The position numbers and the translations under genes are program-made. Source: Notospermus geniculatus (taxonomy: Eukaryota; Nemertea; Pilidiophora; Heteronemertea; Lineidae). From it: a stretch of 64,000 nucleotides of DNA. The stretch is taken from contig NMRB01000030.1 of NCBI GenBank assembly GCA_002633025.1, positions 268,137 to 332,136 on the forward strand, given 5' to 3'. The notes under the pieces were generated by a model that saw only the letters and a list, made by a program, of their open reading frames with translations, did not search any database and was not told the DNA's origin. Shown here one piece after another: positions 52,401 to 64,000 of this stretch; the first letter of the stretch is position 1; the number at the start of each line of letters is the position of its first letter.

Positions 52401-55400
52401 CTATCAAAAGGCATGAAAAGATTATGAAACGTGACTTCCATATTTGCACAGGCCCATGACATATCTGACTTCCCTTCCCACCAACCAAGACACACAGCAG
52501 TGCCTTGTCCTTATTTGACATATGTCAGTTTTAAAATGGGAAATCCCCAAGCACCTGTTCTAATGTAGTTCAATAGATTTCCTGGAATCAACTTAACCAA
52601 CCGAATCTAAGTAGGCCAAACAAAGTTATCTTAATTCAGGGGTGACCTTATTACTTATTATTATGTTTGTGGCCTATTTGGGTTGTGCTGTAATGCTATT
52701 GTAGGTTCAAAATGGGTTTAATTGTGTCATGTGTGGGTGTTTATGATTTGATCTTAGAGTCTATTGGTGTTAATTTATATGATATATGGTGATAGTTGAT
52801 GGTAATTGGTGATAATTTACAGTAACTGTTCTTTGGTGATAAATTCTTTTGCCTGGGTAAAAGAAATCAGTTAAGATAACCTTTATTTTCTTTGATTACT
52901 TTCTAGTTTAGACTGAACAAGAACGGCTTCAATCAGAAAATCTGTCAGTTTAATTCTTTTGAAAATATTAGTAAAGTCTATTGTTGCCATTCCAGGCCTA
53001 TATGAACATTTTAAGGAAAGAGAATGGCAGGCCTTATTGGTGAGCTTATTTCTCACTCTCAGGGACAGTTTGATAGATTCCCTCAAGACCCTTCTTTAAA
53101 AAAGCCTTGTTCTTCCTACATAGTAGAATTTCAGTTACGCTGTGATTTTCCTTGACCTGATTGTTCACGCCTTTTGAATACCTGATTCTGCTGACTATAT
53201 TCGCCAATTGTGTGGCACTTGCTATCTATACCCCCTACCCATTGTCGGATTCCAATAATATCAATTCAGCATTGGTAAGTACTATCTTAATATGATCAAA
53301 ATAATCAGATAGAATTTTGTTTGATACTCAGTATAACTCTTGGCTCGTATTAAACAATGTTGCAAGGGTTGAATTCAGTGTTACAAAATGGACCAACTTG
53401 GGTACTTGATGGACTGTCACTGTGAGGAAAAGTGAGGTGCTGGTTAGTCTTTTATAGGGCTACATTGTAAGTTTTAGAATATGTCAATTGATTCCTTAAC
53501 TTGGTGCCGAATAAAACGTGAATTTAACCCCTTGCAGTCAGGAAGCTGATCTTCATAAGAACACAGTTCGTTTTAAGTGTTAGTGGTTTTGTGTTGTCAT
53601 TGTATGTCCATGTTTTCTGTGCTCTGAGTGAGTTCTCTTTCAGATTGTATGAAGTAGACAATGAGATTTCAGGAAATAGACTCTGACAATCCCATCAGTG
53701 GATTATGTGGTACTCCAAGCCTTTCTCTCTGGAAAAGATTCACTATCTCCCCACAAGGAACTCCAGGTTGATGGACTAAAGATAAACGTTCTTCTGAGAC
53801 ATGATGTTTGACAGAAGCATTAAGATTTGTTGTTCCAACTGCTCAGTACAGAGAACTGTTCTCATATAGAGGACAAAAGTTAACTTGAAAGTTGATCATT
53901 TTAGTTCATATCATCGCTGCATGAACTACGAAATAATGTTTATCTGAACTTTTGGAGTTTCACTGAATTATAAAAAACACTGTTGTCTGTGGATTTTGTT
54001 GTTGCTGCAAAACAAAAATGAGAAAAAGACCAAAATCAGATTTAAGTTTTCTTAGTTCAGTGCTGATGACGCGCAGTCCAAGCACCTCCAAACCTTGGAC
54101 AACCATTTCAATCTGAAGGGTGTCCGTAATATACGGGTGTGTTCTCTGTATCCTCTGTACATGAAAATGCTCTGATGTTGACTGTACATAAGATAAGCAG
54201 AAACTAAAGTCAGGCAATGAATTATTCAGTTGGTATAAACGTTCCTCCGGCTACTGTTTTCCAGTAGACCAAACATGATGTGTTCATGCACTTCATGTAC
54301 CTATTACATACATACATTCTAAATCCTGTTTTTAACGAACATTAAAATTTCAACACTGCCTAGACAAGCCAACGTCATTCGTTGGTGAAGGAGAGACAAG
54401 TTGGCTAGCCCCGAGTGCATTTTCATTCTTGACAGATATGAAACTGACATGCAATTGTTCGCATACATTTCAGCAGGGTATTTTCAAGTTAAAATTCCAG
54501 TAGTAAATGCTGAGTTTATATTGCAACCAGCACCACTTCAAAATGTTGATCAATTTTGCGCAAGTGGTGAAATGCTGGTATTGATCTGTACCATGTTTTC
54601 AAGTGGTTGGTGGAGCACTGTTCAGCTAGGTAACCCTTTGTCATACAACATTTATCAATGATAATAAAGTGACTATACCACAGGTGGAATTGTCCACTTG
54701 CCCTTTTGAGAGTGTTGTGTGGTTGCCTGTTAAGTATCAGTTACTATTGCTGTCTCCTAGAGGTTCATACTTTCTGAGAAGAGCAACCTCCTCCTCACCC
54801 GCAATTTCCTGTAGAATGTACCTTGAGCACCAGTGGCTTGGCATGAAGATACCATGAAATCCAACATGGTGGCTACAAAGTTTGCCCCACTCAAAGCAGA
54901 CATTGGTCTCAATTCAAACAGACACTTACTCCTGTACATTTTCCTAATTCCTTCCGTGTACATTTCTTGCTAACCTGATGGTATCGACATTACTGGCTGC
55001 TTCTTTCAGCATCCCTGTTTCTTCTTACATTGGGAAATGTAACACGAGCAGCAGCAGCTTCTGCTTGGAAGCTCTGGTACATGGATGACTAAAGAAAAAC
55101 AGAGTGGTAGGAACTACCTGTAGCCAAGCAAGCCAACTTAATATATCAAAACCAGTACAAGAATACCTTGTTCATGACTGTTCTTATTTCTAAACTGGCA
55201 TATTACATATCACAAGCATATATCATAAAGATGTATCATTGCCTTGGCATGGGCCAAACTAGACCTATGTGAATCATCATTGTCCCTGTTTGAGTTTTTC
55301 ATTCAGATAAGAAATACAACCTAGGCCTAAAGACATAACAGGATCAATAGGGCATAGACCAGTCTCACACCATCATAGTGTAGCTTTAACACTTGTTTCC

Positions 55401-56467
55401 CTGTTCCTACTGTCCTTTCTTTCCGTACCTTGATTCTCTATTGTTCACTCCATATACGGTACTTCTGTCATCAAGCTAAATGAAACATCTTCTTCTTGTA
55501 AATCTATTGCTTTTTGATGACCCCTTCCTTGCACAGTTCATGATTTTGTGGCGATGTGAACCTTCATAACCTTTGTGTTTTGTTTATGTAGATTGCATGA
55601 TGATTGGTTAGCAGCCTTGTTTCCCTAATGACACCTAATGTTGTAGTTTGCTTGAAGCTTGAACTTCAAATGATACTAATAATCGGATAAAAATGTATTT
55701 TTTATTACCAATGTTCGTGCTATCTTACACTCATTAAAAAGCAAAGCTGCTCTGTTGTCTGGAAGCAAGAAATTAGGTGTGACATGCCACACCAATCTAT
55801 TCCTCTTCTGAAGGCAGGGTTGCCTACGGGGAGGCTGTAGACATTTTAAAAATTACCCAAATCCTCCTAAATTTCTCCTTGTTTTGAGTTTGAGGGCACC
55901 AGGGGTATTGCATGTTCCACAGTTACTGATACACCCTTGTCTACTTGCAAGTTCAAGAACCTCTCAGTGTCTGCAAAATTCTTGGTCCTGTAACTTATTC
56001 TCAAAGCAAATTGGCCAAATCGTGGTTCTAAAGAAGCCTCCCAAGGAGTAGGCCAATCTAACTTCCTCAGGTGTGGACCATTAAAATCCCAATGCATGGC
56101 TTGTTTGTTTTCTTGGAGTACCTCTACCAGTCCCATAGCAGAGGCAGACCAGTTTCGTGCTGTCTTTGTTGTAATCATTTGATAAATGTGCATGTATGTA
56201 CCTTATTCATATTGTTCCTTTCTCTTCCACTCTATGTACACTATTACCCTGTTGTTTCCTAATCATTGTCATCTCAATAAAACACCTAAATCTTGCACGT
56301 CTATGCTTTCCTTTCCTTCCTGCATGTCGTAGTGTGACATGTGACTGCACCTTTTGTCTTCTTGTTTGTGTCTTTTGCATGAATCATGGTAGTATATTGC
56401 TGCCTTGTTTTCAGTGCATGATAGTTTTCCCTCCCAATGTCAATGTAGCTCACATAAAGCTTCCTAG

Positions 56468-56630
56468 TCTATTCCTTACCAAGTTTCCATGCCCTCTAAT
56501 CTATTCCTTACGAAGTCTCCATGCCCTCTAAATATATTCCTTACCAAGTTTCCATGCCCTCTAATCTATTCCTTACCAAGTTTCCATGCCCTCTAATCTA
56601 TTCCTTACCAAGTCTCCATGTCCTCTTCAA
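56468..56630 (+). repeat. Tandem repeat, five units of about 32 bp
   Basis: Consensus TCTATTCCTTACCAAG plus TTTCCATGCCCTC. Units differ by single bases. It lies in CaV1 intron 2. Confidence 0.9.
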
Positions 56631-57073
56631 CTCAATAACCAGTGAAGCACAGAAGAAAAGGTGAAGGATGGTAAGGCAGGGATGTGCTGTGGTTTGGCCT
56701 ATTCCCCAAATCATATAAAATATCTCCTTACCCTTGTCAGTGATGGCTAGAATGACCAGCAATTAGGGTTTGACCCCTAAAGGGTTAAAACAAGGCTGCA
56801 CAAATCTTCAACATCTTTCAAGAGAGCTACAGCCAAGCTATAAATTATGCCCATTGATTTCTGGGCAGCCCCTTGAATAAAGTGGATATGGTTGCTAAAA
56901 CAAGCCGAATCAATGGAATTCAAGATTGGAAAGCCACCACAGGATATTTACTTTGCATCATATTCTGGAATTAGGAAAATGGCCGAATCTGAAGGAGCCG
57001 GAGGCTGTAATTGCACATACTTGACACTGAGTTTCATGTTTGGCCCACAATATGATGTTGGGATTGAGACCAG

Positions 57074-57866
57074 NNNNNNNNNNNNNNNNNNNNNNNNNNN
57101 NNNNNNNNNNNNNNNNNNNNNNNNNNNNNNNNNNNNNNNNNNNNNNNNNNNNNNNNNNNNNNNNNNNNNNNNNNNNNNNNNNNNNNNNNNNNNNNNNNNN
57201 NNNNNNNNNNNNNNNNNNNNNNNNNNNNNNNNNNNNNNNNNNNNNNNNNNNNNNNNNNNNNNNNNNNNNNNNNNNNNNNNNNNNNNNNNNNNNNNNNNNN
57301 NNNNNNNNNNNNNNNNNNNNNNNNNNNNNNNNNNNNNNNNNNNNNNNNNNNNNNNNNNNNNNNNNNNNNNNNNNNNNNNNNNNNNNNNNNNNNNNNNNNN
57401 NNNNNNNNNNNNNNNNNNNNNNNNNNNNNNNNNNNNNNNNNNNNNNNNNNNNNNNNNNNNNNNNNNNNNNNNNNNNNNNNNNNNNNNNNNNNNNNNNNNN
57501 NNNNNNNNNNNNNNNNNNNNNNNNNNNNNNNNNNNNNNNNNNNNNNNNNNNNNNNNNNNNNNNNNNNNNNNNNNNNNNNNNNNNNNNNNNNNNNNNNNNN
57601 NNNNNNNNNNNNNNNNNNNNNNNNNNNNNNNNNNNNNNNNNNNNNNNNNNNNNNNNNNNNNNNNNNNNNNNNNNNNNNNNNNNNNNNNNNNNNNNNNNNN
57701 NNNNNNNNNNNNNNNNNNNNNNNNNNNNNNNNNNNNNNNNNNNNNNNNNNNNNNNNNNNNNNNNNNNNNNNNNNNNNNNNNNNNNNNNNNNNNNNNNNNN
57801 NNNNNNNNNNNNNNNNNNNNNNNNNNNNNNNNNNNNNNNNNNNNNNNNNNNNNNNNNNNNNNNNNN
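57074..57866. other. Assembly gap (793 N)
   Basis: The gap is bordered on the right by a GTC trinucleotide run. Frames drawn across it are meaningless. Confidence 0.99.
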
Positions 57867-58830
57867 GTCGTCGTCGTCGTCGTCGTCGTCCGTCGTTGTC
57901 CGTTAGCAGGGCACGTTTCGTAACCGCTGAAGCTATTGATCTGAAACTTGGTACATATATACCCCTAGGTCAGATGACCCACGACACCAAGTTTCGGTCC
58001 CATTCGACTCTCAGTTTGGCCACCAGGTGGCGGAAACCAAAAACACAAAAAGTGCAATAACTCCTGAACTAATGACTAGATCATCTCCAAATTTTTATCA
58101 TAGGTGTAGCTAATAAGGATACACAACATATATAACGGGTTTTTGATTTGACCTACTTTTCAAGGTCACAGAGGTCAAAGTTCGACAAAAGTGACGAACC
58201 TGCCACAGTTTGTCATTATTTCACCGAGCGACTTCATATCTTGCATAAACATACATTGGAGGGGTACCTTTAAAAATACGAAGTTTCGGCCCGATTGGAC
58301 ATCCAATATGGCCGCCAGGTGGCGTAACCTGAAAATCAAGTAAGTGCTATTACTCAGGAACGGCTTGACGCAGAGTGCTCAAATTTGATATTTACCTCCA
58401 TCTAGATGACCTTTACATGCACGTCAAATTTCAGCCTCATTTGACTTCAAACATGGCCACCAGGTGGCGTAACCCAAAAATCATCAAAGTGCTGTAACTC
58501 AGGAACGCCTTAACCCAAAGTGCTCCAATGTGGTATGTGGCCCCCTGCAGATGACCTTTATGTCGATGTGAAGTTTCGGCCCGATCGGATATCCAATATG
58601 GCCGCCAGGTGAATATGGCCGCCAGGTGGCGTAACCCAAAAATCATCAAAGTGCTGTAACTCACGAACAACTTGCCCCAACGCGTTCCAATGTGCTATGT
58701 GGCCCCCTGCAGATGACCTTTAAATATGTGCATGTGAAGTTCCAGCCCGATCAGACATCCAATATGGCCGCCAGGTGGCAATACCCAAAAATCATCAAAG
58801 TCCTACCTGGGATTGACTTGACCCAGATTG
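57867..58830 (+). repeat. Satellite-like repeat with about 148-bp units
   Basis: It opens with a (GTC)n run. Units then share ATATGGCCGCCAGGTGGCG, TAACCCAAAAATCATCAAAG, TGTAACTCA and GATGACCTTTA; anchor copies lie near 58012, 58310, 58453, 58617 and 58770. Copies become more alike to the right. No open frame. Confidence 0.8.
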
Positions 58831-61420
58831 CTCATAACTGATATATGTACCTCCGTCTGTCATTAGACTAATATGTCCAACCCAGTGAGCACATGGTCCA
58901 TGGACCATTTCATTCCAACAACTGCCAACACTTCGCCTGTAGATTTACTTGGAAAACAATGTTTAGAACCTACTAAATGTAACATGTAGTTAATGCTATG
59001 TTGGAACATATGGTGGATGGAGCATTTTACCTGCAGCCAGTGAAGGATACATTGCTTGCCTTTCTGACCTGCGTTTCAGTCTACACATTGGCATACACAG
59101 GCCATGCAAACATGATTCATGATATCTTCAATTTCAGATCAGTGCCGATATTGCTTGGAACTCTAAAGCGGAAGTTTAAACTTACATGATTGACATACTG
59201 TAGACATACACGATTGTGATCATGAATGAGCTAAATGAAGAGTTAATACTCTTTTGAAAAGAAATACTCTCTTCTGCTCGCAATTTGGAACAATTTATGG
59301 AAATGTAGACGAGTCAGGACTAAAATACTTCGCTACAAAATGCTAGGCCTCTGGCTTTTGGCAGGCGTGGCATGTTCAGGTGCTGTCTCGAAGCTGGAGA
59401 AACTTGGTACCGGGGTATTACCTGTTCTGCCTTCAACATCCACCATTACATGATTTCATTTATCTGCTACTGCTGAAAGGCCTATCGTACTGGTATGAAA
59501 ACTGGCGCAGAATCAATTGCTTGGTCAGTGTTACATGTACAGTACAGCATCCCCAGTTATTTTAGTCAGGTCCTAGCTGTTCCACCCGGTACTGATAGTG
59601 ATACCCTGCAGTTTGATGGACTTCCACTGCCTTTCATTCTCATCTAGGCCTAGAACAAAGTGTGGATAAGTGGGTTCCAAGCCAGTGGAAATGGCAGTCA
59701 TGCTGCTATACCGACCGAGGGGAGTGTTGGCTGCATGCTCCTCTATCATTATATATCGAATTCAGTCTATTAGGTAATAGTGTTGAATACTTTCTTTCAT
59801 CCTTGCACCTTATTTGGACTTTCCGGAGAGCTGTACTCTGCGACCTGCTCATGTTCTGGAAAAATCCGAAAACATCAATTGCGCCTGGCAACTGTTGCAT
59901 TTTAAATGAAACTTAGGCAGTGATTCCTGTACGGGCTGATTTACTTACTTAATCACATAATTATCTTGGGGCTAAATGTCAATTAAATTCTCATGCATCA
60001 AATATTTATTTGCTTTAACCATCTCATGTGAGTTTGCGTGCTCTTATGATATTGAATCAGAAAATCTGAATGATCTGATAGTCTCAATGCTTTATGGAAA
60101 TGTAGAACTTCATTAAGTCATACATTATTCTGTATGTTGTGTGACCTTTGGCCTATATTGTCAGTCATCCCTTTCTGACCTTGAAACAATGGGTTACATT
60201 TCAGAATGTCTCATCGAAGTGGACATTGCTGATTGCTGCTTAACAGCCATCCTACAATGATTATCAGCTGTCCTGAGGGTGTAATCCTCCACTCAGACCG
60301 ATCATAGGAGATTAGGTCATGGACAAGACTGATATATTCCAACCATTTATTTTCTTTAGTCGCTATTGATTCTCGGTGGATACGCGAACCATCGAAGACA
60401 GTTGCTTGGAAAATCCATGAATAATTGACGTGTAGTTGTCACTAACATTATAAAATGAGGCAATATATTGCTATTCTGGTGTTCTATGGGAGCCTGCAGC
60501 AGCCTACCAAGATGCACTGAATCTATGATGAAGAAGATGGAGGATGGCTGAATGTGAGGAACCTGTAAACAACCTCCACTTGGAGACGTTGTGGGCGGTT
60601 GGACCAATCTTATTGGAATGTTGTCTCTGTACTTTGCGTCAAGGACATCATGAATACATTAGTGCATTGCTTTACTCTATTTTGAACATCTCTGGTACAA
60701 CTGCTTCCCGCGCCGCCCTGTTGGGATAAAAAGTCAAGCAAGTTCCTCATTGTGGATCGTGGGAAAAAAGACTGGGTTCAAGGAGAGTACACTATATCCT
60801 CAAAAATTAACAGTAGTTCTGATAACTATTGACAATTTTTTATAATGGGGTCAAAATAATTTTGCCAATTTTCATGAGAATGCTGTGACAATTTTCCATT
60901 AATACAGCTTCCATATCTGATCGCTCCCACCAGCACTCAGATTGGATACACTTGGCGAATCCATACAAAAAAAATCTCAATCAAATTGATATGTGTTGTA
61001 ATCTACTTGTGCGGAGCAGACGTGCAGAGCGGCATGATTACATTCAACTCCATCCTACTTTTTTCTTCACATCTCGGTTGACTTGTCCTTTCCTGTCCTG
61101 TCCTGTTATGCTATCGTCTTTTGCCCTTTCACCTGGTAAGGGCTCTCCTTGTCATGAGGGATCACCTTTAATATTGAGACATTATGTGGTAAGTGTTGCC
61201 GATTGGACGAGAGCTATATCAACAACACTTGGACATGAAAGCCATTTCTCAGAGATGAAGCATCACCGGTTGCCATGGCAACTTATGAAGCCCTTGACAC
61301 TACAGCAGAAGACTATTTTCAACTTTCACAAATGCCTTGTGTTAGTTGCGTCTAAGGGGGAATTGGTTCGATATGTGAGCTCTCAGAGTTGCGCACTGGG
61401 AAATCACAGTCTGTCACCTC

Positions 61421-61510
61421 TGGAAGTTCCAGGTTCAACCCCTGTTTGAACTTTTCTTCATGTGATAGAGAGAGTGAGTCTCTGACTTGACGGTTTCCCC
61501 CTGCTCTACA
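61421..61510 (+). mobile_element. SINE-like tRNA-derived fragment
   Basis: AGGTTCAACCCCTG is B-box-like, followed by TTCATGTGATAGAGAGAGTG and a pyrimidine-rich tail. The same body (ATGTGATAGAGAGGGCC) occurs near 32112, so the two are copies of one family. Confidence 0.45.
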
Positions 61511-61628
61511 TTCATGTGTATGTATAATGCTGATAATGTTGCATTCAGCTCTCAGATCTTGAATCAACATTCTTCCATATATTTTTGAAGGCTTCTCTCG
61601 GCACCATTACTGGTTGTCAACTCTAGTA

Positions 61629-61801
61629 GGCGCGGATCCAAGGGGGGACGCACCCGGCGCGCGCCCCCCTTTCGACCGAGAAATCTGTAAAATTGACCGT
61701 GAGATTATGAAATTTGGAGCAAATCATTGAAATTCACAGCAGATTTCAATGTTTCTAGCACAGTGCACCCCCTCTTTTCTGAAATCGTGGATCCGCCCCT
61801 G
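61629..61801 (-). mobile_element. hAT-type MITE with 8-bp target duplication
   Basis: Termini GGCGCGGATCC and GGATCCGCCCCTG; CTCTAGTA is duplicated exactly on both sides (61621-61628, 61802-61809). Eight-base duplications are the hAT signature. Same family as 26286-26460, inverted. Confidence 0.85.
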
Positions 61802-62340
61802 CTCTAGTATGTCTCTAGGGCTACCGATATGTCAAATGGCAAGATAGCATTATGCTGTTCTTGAAATCCACTCTGTTCCTTGTTGTGGGTTGCTGCCTTC
61901 TCTACAGACCATTTGTGTTTCTGTTTCGTGATGACAGCCAGTCTGTCCAACGATGTTTATCAGCATCTGGTTGTGAATCAGAAACCATCTGGTGATCTTA
62001 TCAGTTCCGGTTTGCTGAAAGAAGAAAGAAATTACATCAATATCATAGCAGTGTTGTGCATTTGTGAAAAGCATGCTGTAATCAAAAAACCTCTCCCATG
62101 ATGTCTCCGCCGAGTACATTGCTGTAGATTTTTCTTCAAGCTAACACAATTAATAGCCATTTATATTACTGTGCATTTCACCACATGGTAGACTGCAGGC
62201 GCAACCAGCTGGTTGTAAATTTGTTGGCCATTCATGACCGCGGGCTATTGATTTCAAATTCATATTGATGTATATGTCTGCAGTAATCTTTGAGCTGTAC
62301 TGTTGTTCTGCAATATGTGTGATACTGCTACTGATTTTAA

Positions 62341-62545
62341 AGGAGCACGTTATTGGATCTCAAATGCATTATTTGACTGCTGACGTAGAGGGAGCCACCT
62401 AGCGGCAGTAAGATGTACTACAAAAATGCATTGCAAACTGTACGCAGTAAATCCGGTCAATTCGCCGACAACGTAGTTAGTCCCTGGGTTGGAGAATGGC
62501 GCGGTGGCGCCGGCTGTTGAGAAAAAGTGGCAATACTGTGGTCCT
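62341..62545. mobile_element. 205-bp MITE with TTAA target duplication
   Basis: TTAA flanks both ends (62337-62340, 62546-62549). The ends AGGAGCAC and GTGGTCCT are imperfect inverted copies. TTAA duplication points to piggyBac or Kolobok-type mobilisation. Confidence 0.65.
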
Positions 62546-63286
62546 TTAATGCCAACATTTTCATAGAAGGAATTGAAAGGAACGTCTGGCAGTGCCTAGC
62601 TATTGGTCAGTCATATTGACCCATTGGCAATGGGGTCCGAGATGTCGCTGTAAATTATGTAGAATTTGATCTTTGCTTTTCCCACCCAGTTACTACCCGA
62701 TATCAAATCGACACCCACCAGTGACTGTTATCTGGCAGGTGCCTCTAGCGCCCCTTACAGGCAGCAAGTGTATATCTTATCCATTGGCTGACTATCCCTT
62801 GGCCATATTGCCCAATCGAATATTCAGGGTCCGATTAGCTCTGATGGCATTCTCCTTGTCGTTAAATAACTGGCCCATGAAGAAGGCGCTTGTCTGTAAT
62901 TTAGATCCAATCACAGCCAATTCGCTGCAATTTCCATATAAATGATAATAATATAAATGCATGAAGCCTGTGTCATTCGCAATATACTATCGTATTAATA
63001 AAAAGTCCCCCTGGCGATGGTTGTACCGTGGCATACAGTTATTGTAGGTTTAAGTGTAGGTGGGTCTCATCTATATGAACTCATAATAAGGCACGGTTGA
63101 TGACTTGAGTAAATGTTATGTCAGGTCTAGCCTACGTATTTGACCTTGGGGTTCGAGTACATGCTAAACGCTAACCTTTATATTAACCCCCAGCTCTCTG
63201 ATGGTAAAACGATACTAGAAAAAAAAATGCCTCCAAGGGTAGCCTGTATGGGGGGGATGACTCTCTCACCTTACATGGTACCCTAA

Positions 63287-63487
63287 TTTTCTGGGGACGA
63301 ATTTTCCCAGGGGACCAATTTTCTGGGGACGAATTTTCCCAGGGGACGAATTTTCCTTGGGGACAAATTTTCCCTGGGGACGAATTTTCTGGGGACGAAT
63401 TTTCCTCAGGGACGAATTTTCCTTCGGGACGAATTATCCGGGACGAATTTTCCAGGGACGAATTACCCGGGGACGAATTTTCCTGTA
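63287..63487 (+). repeat. Minisatellite GGGGACGAATTTTCC
   Basis: Around eleven units of 15-20 bp. Unit length varies by insertion of short C/T or G runs between constant GACGAATTTTCC blocks. Confidence 0.9.
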
Positions 63488-64000
63488 ACCGTAAAAAAAC
63501 ACTACCATGTGTAAGTGTTAGAATGTCTCTGTGTGGTGCTGATGACAAAAATTTAGAAAGACGATTGATTCCTTGAGTCCAAATGTCAGATTGTCAGAAA
63601 TCCCTAAAATAGAAACCATTTTATCTTTGTTCCAAAACCATTCTACTTTTCTACTCCTTCAAATGAAAGGATTTTGTTACAAGGCTTTATGCATTTAGAT
63701 CTTTTTGTATCATTTTTCAAATGAAGAGAAGAACTCACATGACATGCATTTTTCCAATAAAATCCTATATCTGTGTTCAATTCCTGTGTGAGTTTGTAAT
63801 GGGCAAAAAACTTGCCATGTCATACCATCAGAAAACGTGGAGGCATTTTGGCTTCTCAGCTGCATCTGTTGCAAAAAAAATGTGAAAAATAGGGACCCAA
63901 TGTTCATTTGACAGTATTGTCTAAATGACAATGGGGCAAATGGGGCAGTTAACAAGCAGGGGTCGATGTAATTCCACTAATGGAATCGTTGGCACCAGGT

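Larger units (their letters stand above)
52391..64000 (+). other. CACNA1D: CaV1 intron 2 (continues past window)
   Basis: The intron begins ATATCCTTTT, a perfect U12-type AT-AC donor. No exon starting with the expected Pro-Phe of IS1 was found up to 64000. The intron holds a 793-N gap, two tandem arrays (56468-56630 and 63287-63487), a satellite-like block (57867-58830) and two MITEs. I see no nested gene. Confidence 0.7.

Noticed and set aside
53492-53516. TTCCTTAAC followed by AC, a possible end of the CaV1 U12 intron
   Set aside because: The branch-site match is good, but the bases after AC give an in-frame TGA and no Pro-Phe of IS1.
54669-54857. Frame with PFES as a possible IS1 exon of CaV1
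   Set aside because: The residues after PF do not resemble the IS1 helix, and no AC acceptor with a U12 branch site precedes it.
56892-57923. Long open frame of about 343 codons on the + strand (and a 288-codon one in another frame)
   Set aside because: Most of it is the 793-base run of N; only short ends are real sequence.
63183-63548. 121-codon minus-strand frame rich in NSSPG
   Set aside because: It is a translation of the GACGAATTTTCC minisatellite.

Overview
The window is animal nuclear DNA. It has long introns with GT/AG junctions, one U12-type AT/AC junction, tRNA-derived SINE heads, many small terminal-inverted-repeat (TIR) elements, minisatellites and three assembly gaps (N at 12498-12596, 20167 and 57074-57866, plus one N at 34748). 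Protein similarity, introns of up to 26.7 kb and a strong excess of the palindromic motif TAGGCCTA suggest a marine invertebrate deuterostome, possibly an echinoderm. That placement is inference, not proof.

Layout. From 1 to 2338 there is non-coding DNA with a direct repeat and a long perfect hairpin. A two-exon RING-finger gene lies on the + strand (CDS 2339-4204), followed by AT-rich sequence with two possible polyadenylation signals (4419 and 7411). From about 7.4 to 13.7 kb I see no gene, only inverted-repeat elements and a gap. The minus strand from 51053 to 13717 carries DCP1, the mRNA decapping activator. I reconstructed all 11 coding exons with matching phases, giving a 589-residue protein. 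On the + strand from 51576, divergent from DCP1 across about 520 bp, are the first two coding exons of an L-type (CaV1) calcium channel alpha-1 subunit. Its second intron starts with a U12-type ATATCCTTTT donor and runs past the window end.

Inside DCP1 introns 1 and 2, on the same strand, I find a series of open, phase-compatible exons (48403 down to 19925) that do not belong to DCP1. They suggest an unrecognised, leucine-rich, probably helical-repeat protein whose exons are interleaved with those of DCP1. Its predicted stop codon lies 52 bases before DCP1 exon 3. This is the least expected structure in the window; the 3' half is better supported than the 5' half.

The DCP1/CaV1 head-to-head arrangement is also present in human as DCP1A/CACNA1D and DCP1B/CACNA1C. 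The pair therefore appears to predate the vertebrate genome duplications. A second notable structure is a 549-bp TIR element at 34194-34742 lying next to what appears to be its own empty allele, which implies both a recent insertion and a haplotype duplication in the assembly.
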